A stretch of 36,338 nucleotides of DNA from Lapidilactobacillus mulanensis (GCF_003946215.1 NZ_RHOW01000022.1:1-36338); one strand, 5' to 3'; counted from the stretch's first letter, positions 1 through 7,301 are shown. Notes: generated from the letters alone by a model not told the origin. A program made the numbers and translations.

Positions 1-32
1 ATGCCGTTCAAGAATGTGCATAAACACTTTAA

Positions 33-137
33 TTATTTGATTGTCCTCTTGACAGGAGCCGAGCCGAGATAGCTTTTTCTAACTTTTTTTAAATCACCGC
101 GGGCACTTTTAGCAACGGTAATATGCCATTCAGTCAT
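33..137 (-). pseudogene. truncated or frameshifted Txe/YoeB-family toxin
   Basis: A 34-codon ORF starts inside the antitoxin's last codons, an 8-nt overlap typical of type II toxin-antitoxin pairs. It begins MTEWHITVAKSARGDLKKV, like the N-terminus of Txe/YoeB mRNA-interferase toxins, which are usually about 85-90 residues. It then ends at a TAA near 33-35, well before the region that carries the family's catalytic His and Tyr. Another frame stays open to the window edge but does not clearly resume the family pattern. A frameshift or deletion has probably inactivated the toxin. The sequence beyond position 1 is not visible, so the nature of the lesion is open. The family call rests on about 25 residues and on the neighbouring gene. 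Confidence 0.6.
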
Positions 138-414
138 TTTCTTGGCTGATCTCTGTATCGATCGAGCTTAGCATGTCATCGAGATCTTCGGTTTCATCAT
201 TTTCATGTGCTAAGGCGAACTGCAGCTGACCGTTAGCTAACAAAGCCATTGTTTCTTGCTGTGCATCCCAATCGCGTTTACTGACTAAAACACCAGCAGT
301 ACTCTCATCTCCGTTGGCTTTGGTGATAATGATCGGCCGGCTATTCTGGTTGACTTCTTTTAAAATATTAAATAAATTTTGACGTGCTTTGGTGGGCGTA
401 TAAATTTCTTGCAT
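130..414 (-). CDS. YefM/Phd-family antitoxin
   Basis: 94 residues. The N-terminal half (MQEIYTPTKARQNLFNILKEV) matches the YefM/Axe DNA-binding fold. The middle (ITKANGD, then VLVSKRDWDAQQET) matches the family's I(V)T-x-NG and SxxDWxxxxET signatures. The C-terminus is very acidic (ENDETEDLDD), as expected for an unstructured toxin-neutralising tail. It would bind its own promoter and neutralise the cognate toxin. The ATG at 414 has a GGAG ribosome site about 8 nt upstream on the minus strand. It overlaps the toxin remnant downstream. The antitoxin is intact while the toxin looks broken, so it may be an orphan antitoxin or a regulator of related systems. Confidence 0.88.
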   Translation of the reverse strand: MQEIYTPTKARQNLFNILKEVNQNSRPIIITKANGDESTAGVLVSKRDWDAQQETMALLANGQLQFALAHENDETEDLDDMLSSIDTEISQEND

Positions 415-437
415 TTAATCAGCTCCTTCACCCGTTA

Positions 438-466
438 ATTATAATGTACCTAATTACGTACGTCAA
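438..466 (-). promoter_or_regulatory. antitoxin promoter with operator palindrome in the spacer
   Basis: On the minus strand, TTGACG (466-461) and TATAAT (443-438) are separated by exactly 17 nt, a near-consensus sigma-A promoter 24 nt from the antitoxin start. The spacer overlaps an imperfect 16-bp palindrome, GTACCTAATTACGTAC at 446-461 with one mismatched pair. YefM-type antitoxins are known to bind TGTAC-containing palindromes in their own promoters, so this is a good candidate for the autoregulatory operator. Operator function is inferred. Confidence 0.75.
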
Positions 467-615
467 CTTAATTGGTCTTTTTCCGGCAATTGAAAACAGA
501 TTGTCCCCGGAAGAAATTAATCATTGGTTGGGTTTTTCGCTAGCAAATTGAGGCGCTTTCAACTACACTGAATATTAGTTGCTTTTATAAAAAAATATGA
601 CGATGGAGTCTCAAC

Positions 616-1263
616 ATGGCAAACTTTAATCTCAAAATTCAGCGGCAAACGGTCTTGCGCGCATTGATGTCGTTGATCGGTGTGATCATTCAATCTTTCG
701 GTGGCGCCATTTTATTGGAATCGAATCTCGGAATGGATCCCTATTCAGCGATGAATTTAGGGATTTCCAAAATGATCGGTTGGCAATTAGGCACCTTTCA
801 ATTGGCGTTGAATTTTGTCGTGTTGATCGTGGTCTTCTTCGTTCAAAAGAATTTGATCGGTGTGGGCACGATTTTCAATATGGTCTTAGTTGGTTATGGG
901 ATTCAATTCTTCAGCGAACTCTATCAAAAAGTGTTGCCAGATCCGTCAACTATTGTGTGGCAAGTGGTCGTTGCCGTGGTCGGCTTGCTGATCTTCACCT
1001 TTGGATTGTCGATGTATATTGTTGCCGATGTGGGTGTTTCGCCGTTTGACGCGATCACACCGATGATCATGGACATCACCCATAGCGAGAAATATCGCTT
1101 GATTCGGATCATTCAGGACACAACAACGATGCTGATCGCATTACTTGTGCGCGGACCATTTGGATTGGTGACGCTGATTGTTGCGTTCGGCACGGGTCCG
1201 TTCATTATTTTCTGGAGTGATAAAGTTCATTCACATTTATTAAAGAAAATTTCGAACCGCTAA
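616..1263 (+). CDS. YczE/YyaS/YitT-type integral membrane protein
   Basis: 215 residues with about five hydrophobic segments. It has the pattern of the YczE family: an N-terminal basic stretch, then GVIIQSFGGAILLESNLGMDPYS and a second copy of a similar G-x-DP/G-x-SPFDA motif (VADVGVSPFDA). This repeat suggests internal duplication. The molecular function of the family is not established; it is annotated as a membrane protein and sometimes linked to export or transport. The ATG at 616 follows a GGAG site at 605-608. The next gene begins about 100 nt later with its own promoter-like sequence, so it may be monocistronic. Confidence 0.75.
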   Translation: MANFNLKIQRQTVLRALMSLIGVIIQSFGGAILLESNLGMDPYSAMNLGISKMIGWQLGTFQLALNFVVLIVVFFVQKNLIGVGTIFNMVLVGYGIQFFSELYQKVLPDPSTIVWQVVVAVVGLLIFTFGLSMYIVADVGVSPFDAITPMIMDITHSEKYRLIRIIQDTTTMLIALLVRGPFGLVTLIVAFGTGPFIIFWSDKVHSHLLKKISNR

Positions 1264-1307
1264 TCAATTTTGAAAATCTAATTCACGATCATTCGGGCTT
1301 CCGTCCG

Positions 1308-1336
1308 TTCAATCAACTGTCGAGGTATGGTAAAAT
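1308..1336 (+). promoter_or_regulatory. candidate promoter for the DUF898-YdcF pair
   Basis: TTCAAT at 1308 and TAAAAT at 1331-1336 are 17 nt apart. The -10 box carries the extended TGn motif (TGGTAAAAT). It lies 34 nt before the DUF898 start. The match is good at -10 and weak at -35. Confidence 0.45.
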
Positions 1337-1369
1337 CGACTTAGATTGATTCACGGAGGTCTTTTTAAG

Positions 1370-1690
1370 ATGGAAACGAGAGATGGGCGTCGTTCTTTTT
1401 TCGATGGTGGATTATTACAATTGATCGGTTGGTCGATCCTGGGTTGGATCGTTACGGTGTGTACACTGGGTATTTGTTATCCATGGGCAATAACCATGAT
1501 GTACGGGTGGAAAATTAATCATACCGTGGTTGATGGTCATAGAATGCATTTCTCCGGTTCTGCGATCGGATTATTTGGGCAGTGGATCAAGTGGTTCGTG
1601 CTAACCATTATCACGCTGGGAATTTATGGCTTCTGGGTATATATTAAGCTCGAAGATTGGAAAGCAAGCCATACTAACTTTATCGATTAA
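1370..1690 (+). CDS. small DUF898 (YjgN-like) membrane protein
   Basis: 106 residues from the ATG at 1370, chosen because GGAGG lies 10 nt upstream (1355-1359). A longer in-frame start at 1346 would place the ribosome site inside the gene. Two copies of a related segment, TLGICYPWAITMMYGWKINHT and TLGIYGFWVYIKLEDWKASHT, each follow a hydrophobic helix. This TLGIY-x-PW arrangement, with FSGS between, is the hallmark of the DUF898/YjgN family. Function is unknown. The stop is 12 nt before the next start, so the two genes are likely co-transcribed. Confidence 0.75.
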   Translation: METRDGRRSFFDGGLLQLIGWSILGWIVTVCTLGICYPWAITMMYGWKINHTVVDGHRMHFSGSAIGLFGQWIKWFVLTIITLGIYGFWVYIKLEDWKASHTNFID

Positions 1691-1702
1691 CGGGGGCAAA
1701 CA

Positions 1703-2791
1703 ATGGAGCAAATTACAGCTGGACAATTGGAAAGACTTGTCATAATTTTTGGCGTTATAACGCTAGTTTTATTGGCAATTTTCTTGATCAGTTGGTTGAA
1801 AGAACCGCGTCGGTTGATCAACGGTGTTTTGTTTACGTTATTTTTTGGCGTTTTTCTAGTCGAGTTGGCTATTTTAATTTTTAATACGGGGAATACGACT
1901 TTCATTACCACCATGGCCATTATTTTCCTCGTCCTAGTTGTGCTGATAGCCATTGTGATGGCCATGTCTTGGGCGTTGCTACTGTGGAATGCGGTTCTCG
2001 TGTGGAAGCGCGAGAGTCATGTGTTGGCGAACATGTTGACGTTGTTCTTGGCATTATTCCTAATCGGCATCTGGGTAATCAATATTATCGGTGTAAATTC
2101 GTTCTTGCCAGAATGGTTGAACACATTGTTGGGCGCGCTATCGGCAGTTGGACTTTATCTCGGGTTCTGCGTCTTTAATTATTTAGTCAATGTGGTGTTA
2201 TATCAATTCTATCCGCGTAATTATCGCCAGGATTATCTGGTCGTTCTTGGAGCGGGATTGCTAGATGGTACGCGAGTTTCACGCTTATTAGGCAATCGGA
2301 TCGACGCTGCAATGAAATTTGCAGATAAGCAGAAGGCAAAAGGACGCTCGCTGCCGAAAATTGTTTTCTCGGGTGGCCAAGGTCCAGATGAAAAAGTCTC
2401 AGAGGCCAGCGCTATGGCTGACTACGCAATCGCCCATGGATGGCCCGCAGAATTAGTCTTATTGGAAGACGCGTCCAAGAACACGTTGCAGAATATGCAG
2501 TTTTCGAAAAATAAAATTGCCGCGGATCATCAAGGCAAAAAACAACCGCGAGTCAAATTTTTCACGAATAATTATCACACCTTCCGCGCGGGTCTTTATG
2601 CGAAGATGGCGGCTCTACCAGCAAACGGTGTCGGTGCGCCGACGCGATTATATTTCTTACCCAATGCCTTGATCCGCGAATTCGCCGCAGTTTTTCTGCT
2701 CAACAAGAAACGGCACGCAATTATTATTCTAGGAATTATTGGAATTGGTGTGTTGTTGACGATTGCGACTATACTTAATGGCCGTTTGTAA
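1703..2791 (+). CDS. YdcF/DUF218-family membrane-anchored protein
   Basis: 362 residues. The first ~170 contain four to five transmembrane helices. The following domain is DUF218: YLVVLGAGLLDGTRVSRLLGNRIDAA, then IVFSGGQGPDEKVSEASAMADYA, then LLEDASKNTLQNMQFSK, then FFTNNYHTFRAG. These match the VVLG-x-G, SGGxGxDE-xxSEA, E-x-xS-xNTxxN and T-xx-H-xxRA motifs of the family (YdcF, ElyC, SanA). ElyC and SanA relatives affect envelope integrity and peptidoglycan or lipid-carrier metabolism, but no reaction is established for this form. A last helix follows at the C-terminus. It probably sits in an operon with the DUF898 gene. The GGGGG site is 7 nt before the ATG. Confidence 0.82.
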   Translation: MEQITAGQLERLVIIFGVITLVLLAIFLISWLKEPRRLINGVLFTLFFGVFLVELAILIFNTGNTTFITTMAIIFLVLVVLIAIVMAMSWALLLWNAVLVWKRESHVLANMLTLFLALFLIGIWVINIIGVNSFLPEWLNTLLGALSAVGLYLGFCVFNYLVNVVLYQFYPRNYRQDYLVVLGAGLLDGTRVSRLLGNRIDAAMKFADKQKAKGRSLPKIVFSGGQGPDEKVSEASAMADYAIAHGWPAELVLLEDASKNTLQNMQFSKNKIAADHQGKKQPRVKFFTNNYHTFRAGLYAKMAALPANGVGAPTRLYFLPNALIREFAAVFLLNKKRHAIIILGIIGIGVLLTIATILNGRL

Positions 2792-2821
2792 TATCTTCTC
2801 ATCTTTTTTTAATAAAAGTAC

Positions 2822-2850
2822 TTGACAGTTTTTAAACTCTAATGTAAAGT
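2822..2850 (+). promoter_or_regulatory. promoter of the T-box/metQ transcript
   Basis: A perfect -35 TTGACA (2822-2827), a 17-nt spacer, and TAAAGT (2845-2850) as a 4/6 match at -10. It lies just upstream of the T-box leader, pointing toward metQ, with a start expected near 2857. This gives a leader of more than 550 nt before the metQ start codon. Confidence 0.7.
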
Positions 2851-2885
2851 AGAAACATCATAAAAATTCACTTCAACAAACAAAT

Positions 2886-3150
2886 TGAACGAGTAAGTAA
2901 ATTGACTAAGACTGTACAGAAAACTTACATTTGCTGAGAGTAAGGTAGTTACGATCAATTGAAAATGGCTCGAAGATTGGCATCGCTAAGCAGCAGCAAG
3001 GTGATGATGGATTGGCACTCATTATCGTGCACGCGTATCGAAATATCCGGATATTTCTGTACGTTGCTGAGGAGCTAGCTGTAAAGTTAGCTCAAATTAG
3101 AATGGTAATCACGACGAGTTCGTTTCTAGAAATAGAGGCGGACTCTTTTT
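2886..3150 (+). promoter_or_regulatory. T-box riboswitch (probably tRNA-Met) with terminator
   Basis: Stem I: CGAG (2890-2893) pairs with CTCG (2969-2972), and AATTGA (2900-2905) pairs with TCAATT (2955-2960). Between these helices is a specifier-type internal loop, 5' TAAGTA and 3' GAAAATGG, holding ATG at 2965-2967. An AGAG-type motif follows at 2936-2940. A 9-bp stem with a GTAA tetraloop (3072-3093) fits Stem III. The T-box core is around 3099-3115 (ATGGTAATCACG), with a TGGT that would pair with ACCA of the tRNA. The terminator is a 13-bp stem with GAAA loop (3116-3145) and a T run. ATG is the favoured specifier because metQ follows, but AAT is also readable in the loop. Confidence 0.85.
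3116..3150 (+). terminator. T-box intrinsic terminator
   Basis: The arms at 3116-3128 and 3133-3145 form 13 pairs, including G-U pairs, around a GAAA loop, followed by TTTTT. The left arm overlaps the antiterminator half of the T-box, as required for a tRNA-dependent switch. Confidence 0.85.
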
Positions 3151-3176
3151 GTATCTTGTGAGTTGAAGTGGAGAGT

Positions 3177-3360
3177 AACTGCAGTTAACGTCTCATTCGT
3201 TTTGCAGAATTAGTACAGCCGGCTCAAAGGCCAATTATGATGGCTAGTTAATGAGGAAAGATGAGAACTGCAGTTAACGTTTTGGTTGTTTTATGTGAGT
3301 TTCAAATTGGTTGAACTTAAATTAGCTGTGAAAGTTGGCGGCAATTAACGTTCAACTCGT
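3177..3360 (+). repeat. three degenerate AACTGCAGTTAACG-type repeats in the metQ leader
   Basis: The 15-mer AACTGCAGTTAACGT occurs exactly at 3177-3191 and 3266-3280. A third, weaker copy (GGCAATTAACGT) ends at 3351. Each is followed at similar spacing by a CGT- or TGT-like triplet able to pair with ACG. The core AACTGCAGTT is a perfect palindrome. They lie between the T-box terminator and the metQ ribosome site, an unusually long 263-nt stretch with no convincing ORF. Function unknown. Confidence 0.5.
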
Positions 3361-3413
3361 GCCGAGCAATTACTCAGCATAAATATGATTAAAAATTATT
3401 GGAGGAATTAACA

Positions 3414-4244
3414 ATGAAGAAATCAATTAAAAGAATTTTAACGGGTGCAACAATTTTATTAGCAGGATTAGTGATCGCAGGTTGTGGTAACAAGGCAGAC
3501 GCTTCATCGAAAACCACGACAGTTAAAATCGGGGTCATGAGTTCAGACGAACCCATCTGGAAACCGATCGTTAAAAAATTGAAGAAGCAAGATATCAACT
3601 TGAAATTGGTTGAATTCTCAGATTACAATACACCCAATAAGGCTTTGACTGATCACCAAATCGATTTGAATTCGTTCCAACACTATAATTTCTTGGATAG
3701 CTGGAATGACGCGCACAAGACGAGCATCGTTTCTGTTGGCGAAACATATATTGCCCCATTGAATTTATACTCGAGCAAGATCAAGAGCCTGAAAGACATT
3801 AAGAGCGGCGACGAGATCGCCATTCCTAATGATGCAACTAACGAAGGCCGTGCGTTGAATGTTTTGGAAGAAGCTGGCTTGATCACTTTGAAAAAGGGTG
3901 TCAAATTACCAACTGTCAAAGACATTTCGAAGAATCCTAAGAAGTTAAAAATCACAGAATTAGAAGCCGCTCAAACTGCGCGTTCATTGACGAACGTCAC
4001 AGCCGCAGTTGTTACTAATGATATTGCCGCAGACGCTGACTTGACGGTTAAGGATGCGATTTTCCGTGAAACGGTCAATGCACGTTCGAAGCAATGGATC
4101 AACGTGATTGCAGCTAACAAGAAAGACAAGAACAACAAGGCTTACAAGAAGGTTGTCAAAGCTTATCGAACAGCAGCTACCGCTAAGATCATCGCTAAAG
4201 TTTACAAAGGCACTGCAGAACCAATCTGGACTTTAGAGAAATAG
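3414..4244 (+). CDS. metQ: MetQ/NlpA-family methionine ABC transporter lipoprotein
   Basis: 276 residues from the ATG at 3414, which has GGAGG 8 nt upstream; an earlier in-frame start at 3399 would overlap that site. The N-terminus is a lipoprotein signal, MKKSIKRIL followed by a hydrophobic run, with lipobox LVIAGC and lipidated Cys24. The mature part matches NlpA/MetQ substrate-binding proteins: TVKIGVMSSDEPIWKPI, LVEFSDYNTPNKAL, DLNSFQHYNFLD, IAIPNDATNEGRAL, and AAVVTNDIAADA. It would capture methionine at the outer membrane face for a MetN-MetP ABC transporter. No metN or metP is adjacent, so it must pair with a transporter encoded elsewhere. The T-box leader supports control by methionine supply. 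Confidence 0.9.
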   Translation: MKKSIKRILTGATILLAGLVIAGCGNKADASSKTTTVKIGVMSSDEPIWKPIVKKLKKQDINLKLVEFSDYNTPNKALTDHQIDLNSFQHYNFLDSWNDAHKTSIVSVGETYIAPLNLYSSKIKSLKDIKSGDEIAIPNDATNEGRALNVLEEAGLITLKKGVKLPTVKDISKNPKKLKITELEAAQTARSLTNVTAAVVTNDIAADADLTVKDAIFRETVNARSKQWINVIAANKKDKNNKAYKKVVKAYRTAATAKIIAKVYKGTAEPIWTLEK

Positions 4245-4280
4245 TTATAATTAAAATCGAGTTATCTTTTTGAAGATACT

Positions 4281-4331
4281 AAAAAGCAGCCCTGAACTTT
4301 CAGCAAATGCTGAGTTCAGAGCTGCTTTTTT
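4281..4331 (+). terminator. intrinsic terminator of metQ
   Basis: AAAAGCAGC pairs with GCTGCTTTT, enclosing CTGAAC/GTTCAG and an inner CAGC/GCTG, ending in TTTTTT. It lies about 40 nt after the metQ stop. Confidence 0.9.
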
Positions 4332-4346
4332 GGTGGAGTGCTTTTT

Positions 4347-4386
4347 GCGTGCTGAAACGTGTTCCAACCCGTGACATGTCACACTC
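4347..4386 (+). repeat. family-1 repeat remnant (hairpin deleted)
   Basis: This segment keeps the 5' flank AACGTGTTCC, the linker AACCC and the 3' flank GTCACACTC of the neighbouring repeats, but the long hairpin between them is gone. It holds a perfect 12-bp palindrome, GTGACATGTCAC (4371-4382). It looks like a deletion derivative of the array unit. Confidence 0.6.
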
Positions 4387-4507
4387 TAAACGTGTTCCGC
4401 AACACTGAAATCAAGCGTCTAAATAGCGACCACTTTAAATCCTAAGAGCAGGATTTTAAGTGGTCGCTGATTTAGTCGTTGATTTCAACCCGTGTTGCTA
4501 CACACTC
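4387..4507 (+). repeat. family-1 long-hairpin repeat, copy A
   Basis: Unit of about 120 nt: flank AACGTGTTCC, outer arm GCAACAC pairing with GTGTTGC (4492-4498), then GAAATCAA/TTGATTTC, a small internal loop, CTAAA/TTTAG, AGCGACCACTT/AAGTGGTCGCT, and AAATCCT/AGGATTT around the loop AAGAGC. The unit ends CACACTC. Stem sequence differs from copies B-D, but pairing is kept, while the loop AAGAnC and the linker TTTCAACCC are conserved. No ORF. Confidence 0.85.
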
Positions 4508-4630
4508 TTGTTGAAATGTGTTCCAAGTCATTGAAAGTTGCGGTTAACTTGACTCACACTGAAATCTAAGACCGGATTTTAGTGTGAGTCGAAGTTAATC
4601 CTCACTTTCAACCCATGACTTGTCACACTC
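4508..4630 (+). repeat. family-1 long-hairpin repeat, copy B
   Basis: Same plan as copy A with a different stem: CAAGTCAT/ATGACTTG outer arms, GAAAGT/ACTTTC, TTAACTT/AAGTTAA, GACTCACACT/AGTGTGAGTC and AATC/GATT around the loop TAAGACCG. The linker CTTTCAACCC and the end TGTCACACTC match the other units. The arms differ from copy A at many positions with compensating changes. Confidence 0.85.
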
Positions 4631-4750
4631 TAAACGTGTTCCAAGCAACTGAAATTAAGTGTCTAAGCACCACCAGGTTCAAATCCAAGGACGGGATTTA
4701 AATCTGGTGGCGGCTTAGCCATTAATTTCAACCCGTTGCTTTCCACACTC
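4631..4750 (+). repeat. family-1 long-hairpin repeat, copy C
   Basis: Arms AAGCAAC/GTTGCTT, GAAATTAA/TTAATTTC, CTAAGC/GCTTAG, CCACCAG/CTGGTGG and AAATCC/GGATTT around an AAGGAC loop. It ends CCACACTC, whose last base is the first base of the TAG stop of the convergent lpdC gene. The hairpin could therefore also act as an lpdC transcript terminator or stabiliser. Confidence 0.85.
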
Positions 4751-6225
4751 TACTTTAAATACTTTTCCCAATCTGGGATTTCTTTGAACTGGGCGCGTTC
4801 GAATTGGTCTTTCATGTCGTAAGGGACGGTGCCATCGATGACTAGCTTCGATGACATGCCTCGGAAGCGGATCGACTTAGGATCGTACTGTGGACGTTCT
4901 GAGGGGTCTAGTGGGTGATTGCGCATGCCAGATAGGACCATCAGATCTTCGTCGGCTTGGAAACGGGTATTCATCGTCCAGATGACGTCGTTCATATCGA
5001 AAATATCGACGTCTTCATCGACTAAGATAACAGTTTTCAATTCTTTGAAGGCTGAGAAGGCGAGTAAAGCAGCTTGACGCTGGATACCTTCGTCGGCTTC
5101 GTTTGCCTTGTGGATTTGCAGGATACTCATTAATTTACCGCCACCAGCTGGTGGATTGTAAACGTTGAGCACTTTTCCTGGGATCGCGCGGTCAACTAAT
5201 TGTAGGATACTTGCTTCGGTGGGAATACCGGCCATGCTAACATGTTCTTCGCTGAGACCGATAACCGATTGCATGATTGGGTGATCTTTACGATGTGTTA
5301 CGGCAGTTACTTTGATTACTTGTAGTGCTGGATTTGCATCGCCATCATAACCGGGAAATTCAGGCATTGCTTTACCAGTATGCGTATTGATGTCTTCTTG
5401 AATGCGTTCGTTAGGCATGATGTAGCCTTCCAGCGTGTATTCAGAACGGGCAATGGCGTTTTCGTCGACAGTGACACCTTTGACCAAATCAACGGCTTGT
5501 TGACGAATGGCGCCGGCAACACCTAATTCGTTATAACCGAATGGTGTGGTAGGTGGCTCGAAGGTTGCGCCAATGGTGATGGCAGGATCGAGACCGATAC
5601 TAATTGTGATCGGCATAGGTTTGTTGGCTTTTTCGAATTCTTCGGCAAAAGCACCGATATGACGACCACCGGGCATAATATAGATGCCAATTTTATCTTT
5701 ATCTTCCAAAACCATTCGGTGAATCGTGACATCGCTCTTAGACTTGTCCATATTTGAACCGAGAACAACGCCGACCGTAATATAAGGACCAGCATCCATG
5801 GGTGTGTTCGTTGGTGCGGCGACTAATTTACGAATATCGAAATCCGCATCGGTTGCGCGGTGAATTACTTCATGGGCAGGTGCTTCGGCCTCAGTGACCA
5901 TTTTTGGCCAAACGGGATTAGAAACAGACTCGTTTAAAAATTGTCCTAGAGTTTTGTAATCGTGGTGGAACATTTGACCAACACGTTTGCGACTTGCCAT
6001 CAAGCCGATCAAAACGCGGGTGTCAGAGAAGCCCTTAACGTTATTAAACATCATTGCGGGGCCTTCTTGCGTTGGCCGCATCACGGTACCACCAGCACCG
6101 ATATAACGATACACACCGGCTAAATCAGCATCGGGATCGACTTCAACGTCGGTTTCGTGGTATTGACCAGGTTGTTCTTTCAATTCTGCTAAAACTTTGC
6201 GTAAATCATAAGGTTCTTGACTCAT
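4750..6225 (-). CDS. lpdC: gallate/protocatechuate decarboxylase, UbiD family (LpdC-like)
   Basis: 491 residues, the full length expected. It matches, by recall, Lactiplantibacillus LpdC almost throughout: ETDVEVDPDADLAGVYRYIG, MRPTQEGPAMMFNNV, SKSDVTIHRMVLEDKDK, ATFEPPTTPFGYNELG, IARSEYTLEGYIMPNERI, and NPPAGGGKL. The SEYTLEG segment lies where UbiD enzymes carry catalytic glutamates. The enzyme would decarboxylate gallate or protocatechuate using prenylated FMN. The flavin prenyltransferase (LpdB) and LpdD are not in the window; in L. plantarum they also sit away from lpdC. The start has AAGGAG about 9 nt upstream. It is divergent from the RpiR gene and its 3' end abuts the family-1 repeats. 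Confidence 0.92.
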   Translation of the reverse strand: MSQEPYDLRKVLAELKEQPGQYHETDVEVDPDADLAGVYRYIGAGGTVMRPTQEGPAMMFNNVKGFSDTRVLIGLMASRKRVGQMFHHDYKTLGQFLNESVSNPVWPKMVTEAEAPAHEVIHRATDADFDIRKLVAAPTNTPMDAGPYITVGVVLGSNMDKSKSDVTIHRMVLEDKDKIGIYIMPGGRHIGAFAEEFEKANKPMPITISIGLDPAITIGATFEPPTTPFGYNELGVAGAIRQQAVDLVKGVTVDENAIARSEYTLEGYIMPNERIQEDINTHTGKAMPEFPGYDGDANPALQVIKVTAVTHRKDHPIMQSVIGLSEEHVSMAGIPTEASILQLVDRAIPGKVLNVYNPPAGGGKLMSILQIHKANEADEGIQRQAALLAFSAFKELKTVILVDEDVDIFDMNDVIWTMNTRFQADEDLMVLSGMRNHPLDPSERPQYDPKSIRFRGMSSKLVIDGTVPYDMKDQFERAQFKEIPDWEKYLK

Positions 6226-6491
6226 ACACTCAGCTCCTTCTTCATTAAATTGCTTTAGGAAAAAATCAGCACAAACATAACTGTTTTGCTTGATAGGGTT
6301 AGCATAAGCCGATTAAAGACGGCTATCAATTCAAAAGAGGGCTGTTGATATTCCAAAATGGACTGGAAAAGAATGGTGAGCGAAAATCTGAGTACTAGTT
6401 AGTAATGATTTTTAACTGAACGATGATTTTGGAGAGGTTGTTACTACCGAAAAATGTTACAATATGAACAGAGAAAGGTTGAGGTGAGGGC
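6226..6491. promoter_or_regulatory. lpdC / RpiR divergent intergenic region
   Basis: 266 nt between two divergent genes must hold both promoters. A TACAAT at about 6458-6463 lies near the RpiR start, but no -35 at good spacing is clear. A hairpin-like GCCGATTAAAGACGGC sits at about 6308-6323. I see no LysR-type or other recognisable operator and no ORF. Confidence 0.35.
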
Positions 6492-7229
6492 ATGTTTCAT
6501 AATATTGATTTGAAGAGTTTAAGTGAACTGGAATTAGACGTTTACAACTACATAATCAGTCATCCCAAGCAGTTGCAGAATTTGACGATCCGTCAGCTAG
6601 CACAAGAGGCACACGTGTCAACGACGACGATCAGTCGCTTCTGCCGCAAGCTGAATTTAAGTGGCTTTTCTGAATTGAAATACGTGATCCGCGATGAGTT
6701 GCATGCGGAACAGCGCGTTTATCCGAGTTATGATCTAAATACGCCGTTGACAGATTTCTTCACGAAAGTTTCCCGCGATGAGTTCGAGCAGAAAATTAAC
6801 GCGTGGTTACAATTGACCTTAAATGCACGTTTCATCGTTTTTCTCGGCATCGGAACAAGTGGAAGTCTAGCGGTTTATGGATCGCGCTTCTTGAACAATG
6901 CTGGCGCCTTATCATTTTCACACACGGATCCGTTTCAACCAGATGCACATGGCACGTCAGATCTTTCGGACTGTTTGCTGATTGTGCTCTCTGTTTCGGG
7001 AACGACTGAACAAGTTTTGAAACAAACAGCGGAATTCAAACAGCACAATGCTAAAATCGTTGCGATCACGAATCAGGAATATTCGCCATTAGCACGGCTG
7101 ACGGATTTAACCATTTCGTATTACATGCCCGAGAGAAACGCCGGTGATCATGTTAATATGACCACGCAGATTCCAGTTGTTTATCTACTTGAAACGCTGG
7201 CAGGACGCTACGCAGACGCTAGCTTATAA
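6492..7229 (+). CDS. RpiR-family transcriptional regulator (HTH + SIS)
   Basis: 245 residues. The N-terminal ~75 form an RpiR helix-turn-helix: LTIRQLAQEAHVSTTTISRFCRKLNLSGFSELKY. A SIS sugar-phosphate-binding domain follows: FIVFLGIGTSGSLAVYGSRFLNN, then LLIVLSVSGTTEQVLKQTAEFK, then KIVAITNQEYSPLARLTDLTI. RpiR proteins respond to phosphosugars. The gene lies just upstream of a cellobiose-type EIIC in the same direction, so it probably controls uptake of a beta-glucoside. The ATG at 6492 has a GAGGTGAGG site. A hairpin and the EIIC promoter separate the two genes. Confidence 0.9.
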   Translation: MFHNIDLKSLSELELDVYNYIISHPKQLQNLTIRQLAQEAHVSTTTISRFCRKLNLSGFSELKYVIRDELHAEQRVYPSYDLNTPLTDFFTKVSRDEFEQKINAWLQLTLNARFIVFLGIGTSGSLAVYGSRFLNNAGALSFSHTDPFQPDAHGTSDLSDCLLIVLSVSGTTEQVLKQTAEFKQHNAKIVAITNQEYSPLARLTDLTISYYMPERNAGDHVNMTTQIPVVYLLETLAGRYADASL

Positions 7230-7242
7230 AGAATGAGAAACA

Positions 7243-7270
7243 TGTTCCATTGGCGGAACAAATTCTTTTT
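7243..7270 (+). terminator. weak terminator after the RpiR gene
   Basis: TGTTCC/GGAACA with a 6-nt loop (7243-7260), followed by AATTCTTTTT. The stem is short, so readthrough is likely. Confidence 0.5.
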
Positions 7271-7301
7271 AAAAGAACTGTACCAATTTTATGCGAAACC
7301 C

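Noticed and set aside
1-32. Second frame of the toxin open to the window edge
   Set aside because: The residues do not clearly continue the Txe/YoeB pattern, so I did not extend the gene.
4347-4750. CRISPR array at the family-1 repeats
   Set aside because: Units are about 120 nt palindromes with variable arms, not short identical repeats with unique spacers; no cas genes in the window.
5316-5795. Extra minus-strand ORFs of 68 and 90 residues inside lpdC
   Set aside because: They are shadow frames of a full-length, well-conserved gene.
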